From: Chitinimonas koreensis
GTDB taxonomy: Bacteria > Pseudomonadota > Gammaproteobacteria > Burkholderiales > Chitinimonadaceae
Assembly: GCF_014353015.1 (NCBI RefSeq)
Contig: NZ_CP060704.1
Span: 3,187,001 to 3,251,000 of the forward strand
DNA length: 64,000 nucleotides
Direction of reading: 5' to 3'
Below are positions 55,023 through 64,000 of this stretch, piece by piece. The notes under the pieces were generated by a model, which was not told where the DNA came from, did no database searches, and was given only the letters and a program-made list of their open reading frames with translations. Position 1 is the first letter of the stretch. Every line of letters begins with the position of its first letter. The position numbers and the translations under genes are program-made.

Positions 55023-55826
55023 TTACTGCCTTGCAGCATCCATCGCGGTACGCATCTCGCGCAGGAAAGCCGTCAGCCTCGGCGCGGCGTCGGCGCCGTG
55101 CTCCTCGATCTCCTGCACCAGCCGGCTGCCGATGATGACCGAATCGGCCACGCGCGCCACGGCCTGGGCCGACGCCGCGTCGCGGATGCCGAAGCCGACG
55201 CCGATCGGCAGGCTCAGCGCGCCGCGCAGTTCGCCCAGCTTGGCCGCCACGCTGGCGAGATCGAGCGTCGCCGCACCGGTGACGCCCTTGAGCGACACAT
55301 AGTAAACATAGCCGCTGGCATGCTTGGCCACCTCGGCCACGCGCCACGACGGGGTGGTCGGGGCCAGCAGGAAGATCGGATCGAGCCCGTGGCACTTGAG
55401 CGTCTCGGCCAGGCCGCCGGCCTCTTCGGGCGGCAGGTCGACCGTCAGCACGCCATCCACGCCAGCCTCGCGCGCGCGCGCTGCGAACGCCTCGTAGCCC
55501 ATCGATTCGACCGGGTTGGCGTAGCCCATCAGCACCACCGGCGTCTCGGCATCGCGGCGGCGGAATTCGCGCACCATGTCGAGCACGTCGGCCAGGCTGG
55601 TGCCGTGCGCGAGCGCGCGTTCGGACGCCTTCTGGATCACCGGGCCGTCGGCCATCGGGTCGGAGAACGGTACGCCGAGCTCGACGATGTCGGCGCCGCC
55701 GGCGACCAGGGCGTGCATCAGGCCGACGGTCGCCGCCGGGTGCGGATCGCCGGCAGTGATGAAGGGGATCAGCGCCTGCCGTTGATGTTCGTTCAGACGC
55801 GCGAAAGTGTTCTGGATTCGGGACAT
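55023..55826 (-). CDS. trpA: Tryptophan synthase alpha chain
   Basis: 267 aa from ATG 55826 (MSRIQNTFARLNEHQRQALI). PFITAGDPHP, VELGVPFSDPMADGPVIQKA (with the catalytic Glu) and VGFGIRD are the TrpA motifs. It cleaves indole-3-glycerol phosphate and channels indole to TrpB. Earlier in-frame codons overlap trpB and were rejected. Confidence 0.96.
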   Translation of the reverse strand: MSRIQNTFARLNEHQRQALIPFITAGDPHPAATVGLMHALVAGGADIVELGVPFSDPMADGPVIQKASERALAHGTSLADVLDMVREFRRRDAETPVVLMGYANPVESMGYEAFAARAREAGVDGVLTVDLPPEEAGGLAETLKCHGLDPIFLLAPTTPSWRVAEVAKHASGYVYYVSLKGVTGAATLDLASVAAKLGELRGALSLPIGVGFGIRDAASAQAVARVADSVIIGSRLVQEIEEHGADAAPRLTAFLREMRTAMDAARQ

Positions 55827-55887
55827 AAGCCTGGGAACGGTAGCCGGCCGCCGCGGCGGCCGGTGTTTGAAGGTGTGCGCGGGGTGT

Positions 55888-57111
55888 CTACAGCTCGATG
55901 CCGGACAGCTTGGCGACCGTCGGGATGTCCTTGTCGCCACGGCCGGACAGGTTGACCAGGATGATCTGGTCGCGCGCCATCGTCGGCGCGACGCGGCGGG
56001 CATAGGCCAGCGCATGGCTCGACTCGAGCGCGGGGATGATGCCCTCGGTACGGCACAGCTCGTGGAAGGCCGCCAGCGACTCGTCGTCGTCGGCCGCGGT
56101 GTATTCGACCCGGCCGATGTCCTTGAGATAGCTGTGCTCGGGGCCGACGCCCGGGTAGTCGAGGCCGGCCGAGATCGAATGCGTCTCGATGATCTGGCCG
56201 TGTTCGTCCTGCATCAGGTAGGTACGGTTGCCGTGCAGCACGCCGGGCCGGCCGGCGCTCAGCGGCGCGGCATGGCGGCCGGTCGCGACGCCGTCGCCGC
56301 CGGCTTCGACGCCGACCATGCGCACGCCGGGCACCTGGATATAGGGATAGAACATGCCGATCGCATTGGAGCCGCCGCCGACGCAGGCCACCACCATATC
56401 GGGCTGGCGGCCGGCCAGGTCCAGCATCTGGACCTTCGACTCCTCGCCGATCACGGCCTGGAAGTCGCGCACCAGCATCGGGTAGGGATGCGGCCCGGCC
56501 GCGGTACCGAGGATGTAGAAAGTGTGGTCGACGTTGGTGACCCAGTCGCGCATCGCTTCGTTGAGCGCGTCCTTGAGCGTCTTGGAGCCGCTCTCGACCG
56601 GCACCACGGTGGCGCCGAGCAGCTTCATGCGGTAGACGTTGGCGGCCTGGCGCTTGACGTCCTCGGAGCCCATATAGACCACGCACTCCATGCCGTAGCG
56701 GGCCGCCACGGTGGCCGAGGCCACGCCGTGCTGGCCGGCGCCGGTCTCGGCGATCACGCGCTTCTTGCCCATCCGCCGCGCCAAGAGCGCCTGGCCGATG
56801 GTGTTGTTGATCTTGTGCGCGCCGGTATGGTTGAGGTCTTCGCGCTTGAGATAGATCTGCGCGCCGCCGAGCTGCTCGGACCAGCGCTTGGCGTGGTAGA
56901 TCGGGCTCGGCCGGCCGACGTAGTGCTTGAGCTCGTAGCGGTATTCGGCCATGAAGTCCGGATCGACGCGGGCCTTCTCGTATTCGGTACGCAGCTCGTC
57001 CAGCGCCGCCATTAGGGTTTCGGCGACGTAGATGCCACCGTAGTCGCCGAAGCGGCCGCGGCCGTCGGGCAGGTCGTAGCTGGCGGGAATGGGCAGATCA
57101 CTGATATGCAT
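55888..57111 (-). CDS. trpB: Tryptophan synthase beta chain
   Basis: 407 aa. PLP-binding Lys in NHTGAHKINNTIGQALLA, substrate loop ETGAGQHG and phosphate-binding CVGGGSNAIGMFYPY. It condenses indole with serine. It lies between trpF (27 nt upstream) and trpA (61 nt downstream). Confidence 0.97.
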   Translation of the reverse strand: MHISDLPIPASYDLPDGRGRFGDYGGIYVAETLMAALDELRTEYEKARVDPDFMAEYRYELKHYVGRPSPIYHAKRWSEQLGGAQIYLKREDLNHTGAHKINNTIGQALLARRMGKKRVIAETGAGQHGVASATVAARYGMECVVYMGSEDVKRQAANVYRMKLLGATVVPVESGSKTLKDALNEAMRDWVTNVDHTFYILGTAAGPHPYPMLVRDFQAVIGEESKVQMLDLAGRQPDMVVACVGGGSNAIGMFYPYIQVPGVRMVGVEAGGDGVATGRHAAPLSAGRPGVLHGNRTYLMQDEHGQIIETHSISAGLDYPGVGPEHSYLKDIGRVEYTAADDDESLAAFHELCRTEGIIPALESSHALAYARRVAPTMARDQIILVNLSGRGDKDIPTVAKLSGIEL

Positions 57112-57138
57112 GGGTCTTTCCGTGAAACGGTGGCGCGG

Positions 57139-57759
57139 TCAGCGGGTCGCGTGGACGGCGTCGATGAAGGCTGCGATGCGGGCCGGGTCCTTGACGCCGC
57201 GCTCGGCCTCGACGCCGCTGGAGACGTCGACCGCCCAGGGCTGGACCGAACGGATCGCCTCGCCGACGTTATCGGGCGACAGCCCGCCGGACAGCACGAT
57301 CGGCAGCGACAAGTCCTTGGCCAGCAGGCCCCAGTCGAAGCGCTCGCCGGTGCCGCCGGGCGCGGCCGGCGACCAGGCATCACACAGGAGGCCGCGCGCG
57401 TCGGCGTAGCGGTCGGCGAATTCTAGCAAATCGACACCGGGTTTCACCCGTACCGCCTTGATGTAGGGCAGGCCGAAAGAGCGGCAGTATTCGGGCGGCT
57501 CGTCGCCGTGGAATTGCAGCAGGTCAAGCGGCAGGGTGCGCAGCACGCCATCGACCAGCGAGTGCTCGGCATCGACGAACAGGCCGACGCTGGTGACGAA
57601 GGGCGGCAGCGAGGCGACGATCTCGTGCGCCATATTGATCGAGACATGGCGCGGGCTCGGCTCGTAGAACACCAGGCCGATGGCGTCGGCGCCGAGCGCA
57701 GCCGCCTTGTTGGCCATGGCGACGTCACGCAGGCCGCAGATTTTGACTCGTGGGTGCAT
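57139..57759 (-). CDS. trpF: Phosphoribosylanthranilate isomerase
   Basis: 206 aa TIM barrel. VKICGLRDVAMANKAAALGA carries the catalytic Cys; LQFHGDEPPEYCRSFG and the phosphate-binding LSGGLSPDNVGEAI with a downstream DVSSGVE carry the general acid Asp. It performs the Amadori rearrangement in tryptophan synthesis. The trp genes are split: only trpF, trpB and trpA lie here. Confidence 0.96.
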   Translation of the reverse strand: MHPRVKICGLRDVAMANKAAALGADAIGLVFYEPSPRHVSINMAHEIVASLPPFVTSVGLFVDAEHSLVDGVLRTLPLDLLQFHGDEPPEYCRSFGLPYIKAVRVKPGVDLLEFADRYADARGLLCDAWSPAAPGGTGERFDWGLLAKDLSLPIVLSGGLSPDNVGEAIRSVQPWAVDVSSGVEAERGVKDPARIAAFIDAVHATR

Positions 57760-57780
57760 ACCGGGAAGCTGCAGGAAATA

Positions 57781-58563
57781 TCAGACCAGATAGTGGCGGA
57801 AGCACGGCTCGCTGGCAATCTCGAAGGCGGCCGGGTAGCTCACTCCGGCGAAGTAGAGGCCATCCGGCATGAAGGTCGGCGGCGCCACCGTCCGGTCGCG
57901 CAATGCCAGCAGTTCAGCCATCCAGTCCGGCGGCATGGCGCCCTTGCCGATATGGATCAGCGCCCCCATCAGGTTGCGCACCATATGGTGCAGGAAGCCG
58001 CCAGCGGACACGTCGAAGCGCAGCAGGTCGCCGTCGCGGGCGATCTCGAACCGGGTCAAGTGCTTGACCGGGCTGGCCGCCTGGCACTCCGAGGAACGGA
58101 AGCTCGAGAAGTCGTGCTCGCCCAGCAGCAGCACGGCCGCGGCCTGCATCGCCGCCAGGTCGAGCGGCGCATGGTGCCAGCCGACCCGTCCGGCCAGCAG
58201 CGCGGAGCGGACCGGGTGGTTGAGCAGCAGGTAACGGTAGTGCCGCGCCGTTGCGGAAAAGCGTGCATGGAAGGCCTCGTCGACCTCGCGCGCCCAGCGT
58301 ACCGCGATGCTCGGCGGCAGGAAGCTGTTCACGCCGCGCACCCAGGCGGTCAGCGGGCGGACTGCGCCGGTGTCGAAATGGGCGACCTGCAGGCTGGCAT
58401 GCACGCCGGCGTCGGTCCGACCCGCCGCATGCAGGCGCACCGGCGCGCCGGCGAGACGGGCGATGGCGGTCTCGAGCGTGTCCTGCACCGATAGTCCGTT
58501 CGGCTGCGACTGCCAGCCGCAGAAGGCGCGTCCGTCGTATTCAAGGCCGAGCGCGATGCGCAT
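57781..58563 (-). CDS. truA: tRNA pseudouridine(38-40) synthase
   Basis: 260 aa from ATG 58563 (MRIALGLEYDGRAFCGWQSQ). The catalytic Asp is in AAGRTDAGVHAS, with HMVRNLMGALIHIGKG near the C-terminus. It modifies U38-U40 in many tRNAs. The fimV-truA-trpF order is conserved in betaproteobacteria. Confidence 0.95.
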   Translation of the reverse strand: MRIALGLEYDGRAFCGWQSQPNGLSVQDTLETAIARLAGAPVRLHAAGRTDAGVHASLQVAHFDTGAVRPLTAWVRGVNSFLPPSIAVRWAREVDEAFHARFSATARHYRYLLLNHPVRSALLAGRVGWHHAPLDLAAMQAAAVLLLGEHDFSSFRSSECQAASPVKHLTRFEIARDGDLLRFDVSAGGFLHHMVRNLMGALIHIGKGAMPPDWMAELLALRDRTVAPPTFMPDGLYFAGVSYPAAFEIASEPCFRHYLV

Positions 58564-58600
58564 GCCGTCTCCCGGTTGCGGCGGATCGCGGCCGCCGGAC

Positions 58601-58636
58601 AAAACAAAAGGCGTGGACCGCTGAGCGGTCCACGCC
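58601..58636 (-). terminator. fimV terminator
   Basis: On the minus strand GGCGTGGACCGC-TCA-GCGGTCCACGCC is followed by TTTTGTTTT. It separates fimV from the truA-trp-acc block. Confidence 0.88.
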
Positions 58637-58657
58637 GACAGGAAGTATAGCGGGCGC

Positions 58658-61432
58658 TTAGAGCTGGGCGAGCAGCGATTCCGCCGTCGACTTCTGCTCC
58701 GAGTTCCCTTCGTGCAGCGCCTCCTGCAGGATCTCGCGTGCGCCTTCCTTGTCGCCCATGTCGATATAGGCGCGGGCCAGGTCGATCTTGGTGGTCACCG
58801 GATCGTCGAGTTCGGCGCCGAAATCGATGATGTCGCTGCCGTTGGCCGGCTCCGGCGCCACGTCGAGATCGATGTTCATGTCGCCCAGGTCCAGCGCGGC
58901 GGCGTCGATCGAGGCATCGCCACCGGCAGCGGCCGGCTCGCCCAGGTCGAAGTTGAAGTCGAGATCGGAGGCCAGGTCGGGCGATTCGAGCTCGGCCGGG
59001 GCGAGCACCGGTTCGGCCAGGTCGAACGAAGGCATGGCCGGCTGCTTGGCATCGCCGCCCAGTTCCAGCGGAATGTCGAGCGACAGGATGCCGTCGTTGA
59101 TGTCGGGCCGTGCGACCGGCGCCGGGGCCGGCTCGGCCGCGGCGGCCGGCAGGTCGAGGTTGAAGTCGCCGAGGTTGAAATCGAGCGAAGCATCCTCGGC
59201 CGGCGCGACGTCGACCATCGTGGCTTCGACCGGTTCGGGCTGCGGAGCCGCAGCCTGCGGCACGGGAGCTGGCGCCGGCGCAGCCGCATTGAAGCCGAGG
59301 TCGAAGTCGAGCGTGTCGGCCTCCGCGGCAGGCGCAGCAGGTTCCTCGATGTCGCCGAGCTGGAAGTCGAGGTCGCCCGCCACGTCCACCACCGGCTGGG
59401 CGGTGTCGAGCAGGTTCTCGGCCTTGCCTTCGGCCAGCGCGCTCAGCGTGCCGGCCGACAGCACCATGGTCTTGTCGAGATCGTTGGTATCGACCGGTGC
59501 CTGGTGCTGGTAGAGCGAGTTGTGCGGATCGAGGCCGCGGCCCATCTCAGCCGCCTGGGCCCACAGCGGGCCCTGGCCCTGGGTGCCGGCGTAGAGCTCC
59601 TGGGCGAGCTGTTCGAACGCCGCGACGTTCTTGCGGCCGCTGTAGATCTCGAGCAGCTTGAGGCGGACTTCCTGGCGGCTGCCGTCGCGCGTCAGCGCAT
59701 CCTTGAGGATTTCCTCGGCCTGGGCATCGCGGCCGTAGGCCATGTAGACCTCGGCTTCGGCGATCGGGTCGACCTCGTCGGTATCGATGGTGCCGAGGCC
59801 GGCGCGGCTGAAGTCGGTCAGGAAGGAGTTCTCGGTCACGCCGGTGCTGATGACGGCTCCGCCGGTGTTGCCGACCATGGTGTTGGACTTGAGGTCGGAA
59901 CCGGTGATCACGCTGTCTTCGAAATTGCCGCGCTTGCGCCGGCGCATCGCGAAGACGGCGCCGCCGATCGCGGCCAGCACGGCGAGCGCACCGCCGCCGA
60001 GCACCAGCGGGTTCTCGAGCAGCGAAGGTTCGGGTTCCGGCTCCGGCACGAAGACCGGCTTCTTCTTGGGCTTGGGCGTCTCGGCCGGCGGCGGGGCCAG
60101 GACCGGAGTCGGCGCCTCGACCGGCTTGGCCTCGGCGGCCGGCTCGGCTGCCGCGGGCTCGGCCGGCTTGGCCTCGACCTTGGGCGGTTCGACCGGGACC
60201 GGCGTCGGAGCCGGGGTGGGCGCCGGCGTCGGGGTCGGCTTGACCTCGGCCGCCTTCTCCACCGGCTTGGCCGCGGCCGCCTTGGCGGCTTCGGCCTGCT
60301 TCTGCAGCTCGGCGCCCTGCTTGTTCTTGAGCGCCAGCAGCTCTTCGAGCTTCTTGTTGGTCTTTTCCAGCTCGCTGACGCGCTGGTTGGCCTCGGCCAG
60401 CGCCTTCTGGCGGGCGGAGGCTTCTTCCTCGAGCGACTGCATGCGCTCGCGCAGCTTGCCCTCGTCGCCCTTGGACAGTTTGAGCGTGTCCTTGGCGGCC
60501 GGCAGTTGCGAGGCGGCCTTGTCTTCGACCTTGGCGGTGATCTTGCCGCTGCCCGGGGCCTGGTCGGCCTGCGAGGCACCGGCCGAACCGGCCAGCTTGG
60601 CACGGTAGCTGCGCCAGTCGTCGGCCTGGACCTTGACCTCGCGGATCGCTGCCTGGCGATCGACCTCGGTCAGCGTCTCGCGGCTCGGCACAGTAAGAAT
60701 CCGGCCCTTTTTGAGCCGGTTCATGTTGTTGCCGTCGAATGCGCCCTGGTTGGCGCGGTAGAGCCCGACCAGCATCTGCTCGAGGCTCACGCCGTCGACC
60801 TGATTCTGGCGGGCGATGCCGGCCAGGGTCTCGCCCTGCTGCACGGTATGGGTCTGGCCCGACGGCGCCGGAGCCGCTTCCTGAGCCGGCTTGGCGACGG
60901 GTTCGGGCTTGGCGGCCACCATCGGCTTGGCCGGCTGCGGGGCCAGCGTGGGCTGCGGCCTGGCCGGCGCGGCGGCCGGCCGGCCGGCCACCGGAGCGGC
61001 GGTCACGCCGTTGGGGTTATAGCCGACCGGGTCGAGCAGCGCGGTATATTCGCGCAGCACGCGGCCGCCGTCCCATTTCAATTCGACCAGAAAATCGAGA
61101 AAGGGCTCGTTCAGCGATTGCGCCGAATTAACCGCGATGAAATATTGCCCGTTCGGGCGCTTATCCAAATTGAAACGCAGGCCGAGCGCGGTCGGCGGGT
61201 AATCGATTTGCGCTTCGCGGTAGGCTTCGACCGAGGCGAGCGCCGCGCGCAGCGACTCGACTTCGCCCGGCTGCACGGCGACCAGGTCGATTTCCGCGCG
61301 CAGAGGCTGCCCGAGCCCGGACAGCACATTCAATCGACCCAAGCCAGCCGACTGCGCAGCGAGTGGAATCGCTGCCATCGCCACGGCCATGACGGTGGCT
61401 TTGAGTTTTGATTTGATTCGCACGGCTCCCAC
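58658..61432 (-). CDS. fimV: FimV-like pole/pilus assembly protein
   Basis: 924 aa from GTG 61432; a GTG at 61423 is an alternative. Signal peptide, then the FimV N-terminal domain (AGLGRLNVLSGLGQPLRAEI). A LysM domain lies at about 193-245 (HTVQQGETLAGIARQNQVDG), then a coiled coil near 325-380 and a long Pro/Ala/Lys linker. One transmembrane helix (LVLGGGALAVLAAIGGAVFA) is at about 477. An acidic cytoplasmic half follows, ending in the FimV TPR motif (KIDLARAYIDMGDKEGAREI). It anchors polar type IV pili and chemosensory complexes. Confidence 0.92.
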   Translation of the reverse strand: MGAVRIKSKLKATVMAVAMAAIPLAAQSAGLGRLNVLSGLGQPLRAEIDLVAVQPGEVESLRAALASVEAYREAQIDYPPTALGLRFNLDKRPNGQYFIAVNSAQSLNEPFLDFLVELKWDGGRVLREYTALLDPVGYNPNGVTAAPVAGRPAAAPARPQPTLAPQPAKPMVAAKPEPVAKPAQEAAPAPSGQTHTVQQGETLAGIARQNQVDGVSLEQMLVGLYRANQGAFDGNNMNRLKKGRILTVPSRETLTEVDRQAAIREVKVQADDWRSYRAKLAGSAGASQADQAPGSGKITAKVEDKAASQLPAAKDTLKLSKGDEGKLRERMQSLEEEASARQKALAEANQRVSELEKTNKKLEELLALKNKQGAELQKQAEAAKAAAAKPVEKAAEVKPTPTPAPTPAPTPVPVEPPKVEAKPAEPAAAEPAAEAKPVEAPTPVLAPPPAETPKPKKKPVFVPEPEPEPSLLENPLVLGGGALAVLAAIGGAVFAMRRRKRGNFEDSVITGSDLKSNTMVGNTGGAVISTGVTENSFLTDFSRAGLGTIDTDEVDPIAEAEVYMAYGRDAQAEEILKDALTRDGSRQEVRLKLLEIYSGRKNVAAFEQLAQELYAGTQGQGPLWAQAAEMGRGLDPHNSLYQHQAPVDTNDLDKTMVLSAGTLSALAEGKAENLLDTAQPVVDVAGDLDFQLGDIEEPAAPAAEADTLDFDLGFNAAAPAPAPVPQAAAPQPEPVEATMVDVAPAEDASLDFNLGDFNLDLPAAAAEPAPAPVARPDINDGILSLDIPLELGGDAKQPAMPSFDLAEPVLAPAELESPDLASDLDFNFDLGEPAAAGGDASIDAAALDLGDMNIDLDVAPEPANGSDIIDFGAELDDPVTTKIDLARAYIDMGDKEGAREILQEALHEGNSEQKSTAESLLAQL

Positions 61433-61603
61433 CCTTTTGCGGATTCGTTATTGCAACAAGTAAATTAACATCATGGGGTTACCCACGCAAGCTCAGGCGC
61501 CACCTGAGTTTAGACACGGTTTGGGCCAAATAAAAACCCGCGTAAATTTGCCCATTATATTTCAATGGATACATGACATTGGCGTGAAACTTACCCAGGT
61601 CAT

Positions 61604-62527
61604 CTACCCATCCATGATGGCGCGTTGCCGCGGTACGACACCGAGCCGCCAATGCGCGAACGCCCACCGCCACACCTCCGCCGGCGCCGCGCCGCGCAGC
61701 CCGGCCGGCGGCTGCTGGCCCAATATCGTCAACGCCTGCCATAACTCGAGCCCGGCGCGCTCGATTTCGAGCGCCGGTGCGCGGGTCTGCTTGCTGAGCT
61801 TCTCGCCGGCCGCGTTGGTCAGCACCGGCAGGTGCGCATAGCCGGGCAGCGGACTGCCGAGCGCCTGCTGCAGATAGATCTGTCGCGGCGTCGAATCGAG
61901 CAGGTCGGCGCCGCGCACGACGTGGCTGACGCCCTGCAGCGCATCGTCGACCACCACGGCCAGCTGATAGGCGAAGTAGCCATCGGCGCGCAGCAGCACG
62001 AAGTCGCCGAGGTCGCGCGCCAGCACCTGCGACTGCCAGCCCTGCACCGCGTCGAGGAATCCGGTCTCGCCCTCGCCCACCCTCAGGCGCCAGGCACGCG
62101 GCGCCCGGCCTGCGGCGAGGCCGGCGCGGCAGGTGCCGGGATAGACCGGACCGTCGATGCCGCGCAGGCTCGAATCGGCGATCTCGCGACGGGTGCAGGC
62201 GCAAGGATAGGCCAGGCCGGCCGCCACCAGGCGGTCGAGCGCGGCGCGGTAGTGGTCGAGCCGGCGGCTCTGGTAGACCACCTCGCCATCCCATTCGAAA
62301 CCGTAGGCTTCCAGCGTGCGCAGGATGCCGCAGGCCGCGCCCGGCATTTCGCGCGGCGGGTCGAGATCCTCGATGCGCAACAGCCAGCGGCCGCCGGCCG
62401 CCCTCGCCTCCAGGTAGCTGCCGACCGCGGCGAGCAGCGAGCCGTGGTGCAGCGGCCCGGTCGGGCTCGGGGCGAAACGGCCGACGTAGGCCGCACTTAT
62501 GCGGGGCGCATCTTTGGTAATAACCAT
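61604..62527 (-). CDS. gluQ: Glutamyl-Q tRNA(Asp) synthetase
   Basis: 307 aa. The HIGH-like motif is GRFAPSPTGPLHHGSLLAAV, the zinc site CAC with YPGTC downstream, and the KMSKS equivalent EKLSKQT. It lacks an anticodon-binding domain, as expected for GluQ, which charges queuosine on tRNA-Asp with glutamate. It is divergent from fdxA across 78 bp. Confidence 0.94.
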   Translation of the reverse strand: MVITKDAPRISAAYVGRFAPSPTGPLHHGSLLAAVGSYLEARAAGGRWLLRIEDLDPPREMPGAACGILRTLEAYGFEWDGEVVYQSRRLDHYRAALDRLVAAGLAYPCACTRREIADSSLRGIDGPVYPGTCRAGLAAGRAPRAWRLRVGEGETGFLDAVQGWQSQVLARDLGDFVLLRADGYFAYQLAVVVDDALQGVSHVVRGADLLDSTPRQIYLQQALGSPLPGYAHLPVLTNAAGEKLSKQTRAPALEIERAGLELWQALTILGQQPPAGLRGAAPAEVWRWAFAHWRLGVVPRQRAIMDG

Positions 62528-62605
62528 GCCGAACGGGAGAGTGGGAGGGGGCTTCTGCTACAATCGCGGTCGTTTTAGCGCGCCGCAAAATCGAGGAAAA
62601 GAGAA

Positions 62606-62944
62606 ATGACTTACGTGGTGACCGATGCCTGCGTGAAGTGCAAATATACCGACTGCGTCGATGTCTGTCCGGTCGATTGCTTTCGCGAAGGCCCGAACTT
62701 CCTGGTGATCGATCCCGACGAGTGCATCGACTGCACGCTGTGCGTGGCCGAATGTCCGGTCGAAGCGATCTATGCCGAGGATGACGTGCCGGCCGACCAG
62801 CAGATCTATATCCAGCTGAACGCCGATCTCTCCAAGAGCCCGAACTGGACGCCGATCGTCGAGAAGAAGGACCCGCTGCCCGACCACGACCAGTGGGCCG
62901 GCGTGACGGGCAAGCTGTCGCAGCTGGACCGCAACGGCGCCTGA
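62606..62944 (+). CDS. fdxA: 7Fe ferredoxin FdxA
   Basis: 112 aa. CVKCKYTDCVDVCPVDCF and CIDCTLCVAECPVEAIY bind a 3Fe-4S and a 4Fe-4S cluster. The acidic tail (LPDHDQWAGVTGKLSQLDRN) is typical of FdxA. Electron carrier. AGGAAAAGAGAA precedes the ATG. Confidence 0.95.
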   Translation: MTYVVTDACVKCKYTDCVDVCPVDCFREGPNFLVIDPDECIDCTLCVAECPVEAIYAEDDVPADQQIYIQLNADLSKSPNWTPIVEKKDPLPDHDQWAGVTGKLSQLDRNGA

Positions 62945-62969
62945 TCGACGCGCCGCCCGCCGCACCACG

Positions 62970-63003
62970 ACAAGCCCGGACCCGACCGGGCTTGTTGCTT
63001 TTC
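62970..63003 (+). terminator. fdxA terminator
   Basis: ACAAGCCCGG-ACCCGA-CCGGGCTTGT is followed by TGCTTTTC. Confidence 0.82.
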
Positions 63004-63081
63004 GGGCGGTGCGAATTCGTATGAGCACAGTGCGCCGGCTGGGTGACCATCGCCTCCATTGCGCGGCGCGAGAAAAACTTT

Positions 63082-63192
63082 CACCGCAGAGGACGCCGAG
63101 GCCCGGAGGAAAAGCGGCCTGGCTCGGCTCACTGCCCGCGGTCGGCTTCACCGAACTTGCTGTTCTCCGTGCCCTCCGCGTCCTCTGCGGTG
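63082..63192. repeat. MITE/REP-like inverted repeat element
   Basis: CACCGCAGAGGACGCCGAGG (63082-63101) is mirrored at 63173-63192 with one or two mismatches. Together they flank about 70 bp with no gene, and a CTTTT follows the right arm. Sequences of the CCGCAGAGGACGCGGAGG type recur between genes in many proteobacteria. The stretch 63004-63212 holds nothing else I can support. Confidence 0.6.
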
Positions 63193-63212
63193 CATCTTTT
63201 AGATTTGCCGCC

Positions 63213-64000
<788 letters not shown>

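Noticed and set aside
58658..61411. Long + strand frame opposite fimV
   Set aside because: Shadow of a low-complexity Ala/Pro/Glu-rich gene; it lacks any motif and a ribosome site.

Overview
The window is high-GC DNA from a Betaproteobacterium. A member of the Neisseriales (Chitinimonas/Jeongeupia-like) is my best guess, from the core gene order fimV-truA-trpF-trpB-trpA-accD-folC-SPOR-cvpA-purF, the phaR/phasin pair, tonB-exbB-exbD-exbD, gluQ next to fdxA, and hpnC. No database search was possible, so the genus is inference.

Region 1 (1 to about 15,500) is the early half of a lambdoid prophage; its left part lies outside the window. A compact immunity region (5,096-6,568) has a Cro/YdaS-like gene reading left and a CI-like repressor reading right. 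Between them are three copies of a 15-bp operator, and two more lie downstream of the repressor, as in lambda OR and OL. Leftwards come a tR1-like terminator, a CII-family regulator, small proteins, a Toprim primase-helicase and an unusual nested inverted-repeat/iteron region that looks like a replication origin. Rightwards runs a tightly overlapping operon: exonuclease, PAPS-reductase-like protein, RdgC, DUF5131 protein, PLA2-like protein, a C5 cytosine methyltransferase with an internal five-fold repeat, and a beta-class methyltransferase. It ends at a terminator at 15,465. No integrase or structural genes are visible.

Region 2 (15,584-30,800) is chromosomal: PHA control (phaR, phasin), a Yej-type peptide ABC transporter with a co-transcribed M3 oligopeptidase, the tonB-exbB-exbD-exbD operon, two tRNA-Arg(ACG), tRNA-Ser(GCT), lysC and a DedA protein. 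Five genes here (M3 peptidase, second exbD, exbB, tonB, dedA) are broken by single-base losses, mostly in C/G runs. The shared signature suggests homopolymer sequencing errors rather than decay.

Region 3 (30,900-49,500) holds lplT, a cupin, dut, coaBC, radC, a calcium-binding-like protein, the full branched-chain amino-acid transporter livK-livH-livM-livG-livF, a CinA-like protein, nudC, a chemoreceptor, a PilZ protein, hpnC, a thermonuclease-like protein, a DMT exporter and a LuxR-type regulator.

Region 4 (49,800-63,003) is a long leftward housekeeping block: gluQ, fimV, truA, trpFBA, accD, folC, a SPOR protein, cvpA, purF, with fdxA reading right. A MITE/REP-like inverted repeat and the C-terminal part of a sigma-54 activator close the window.
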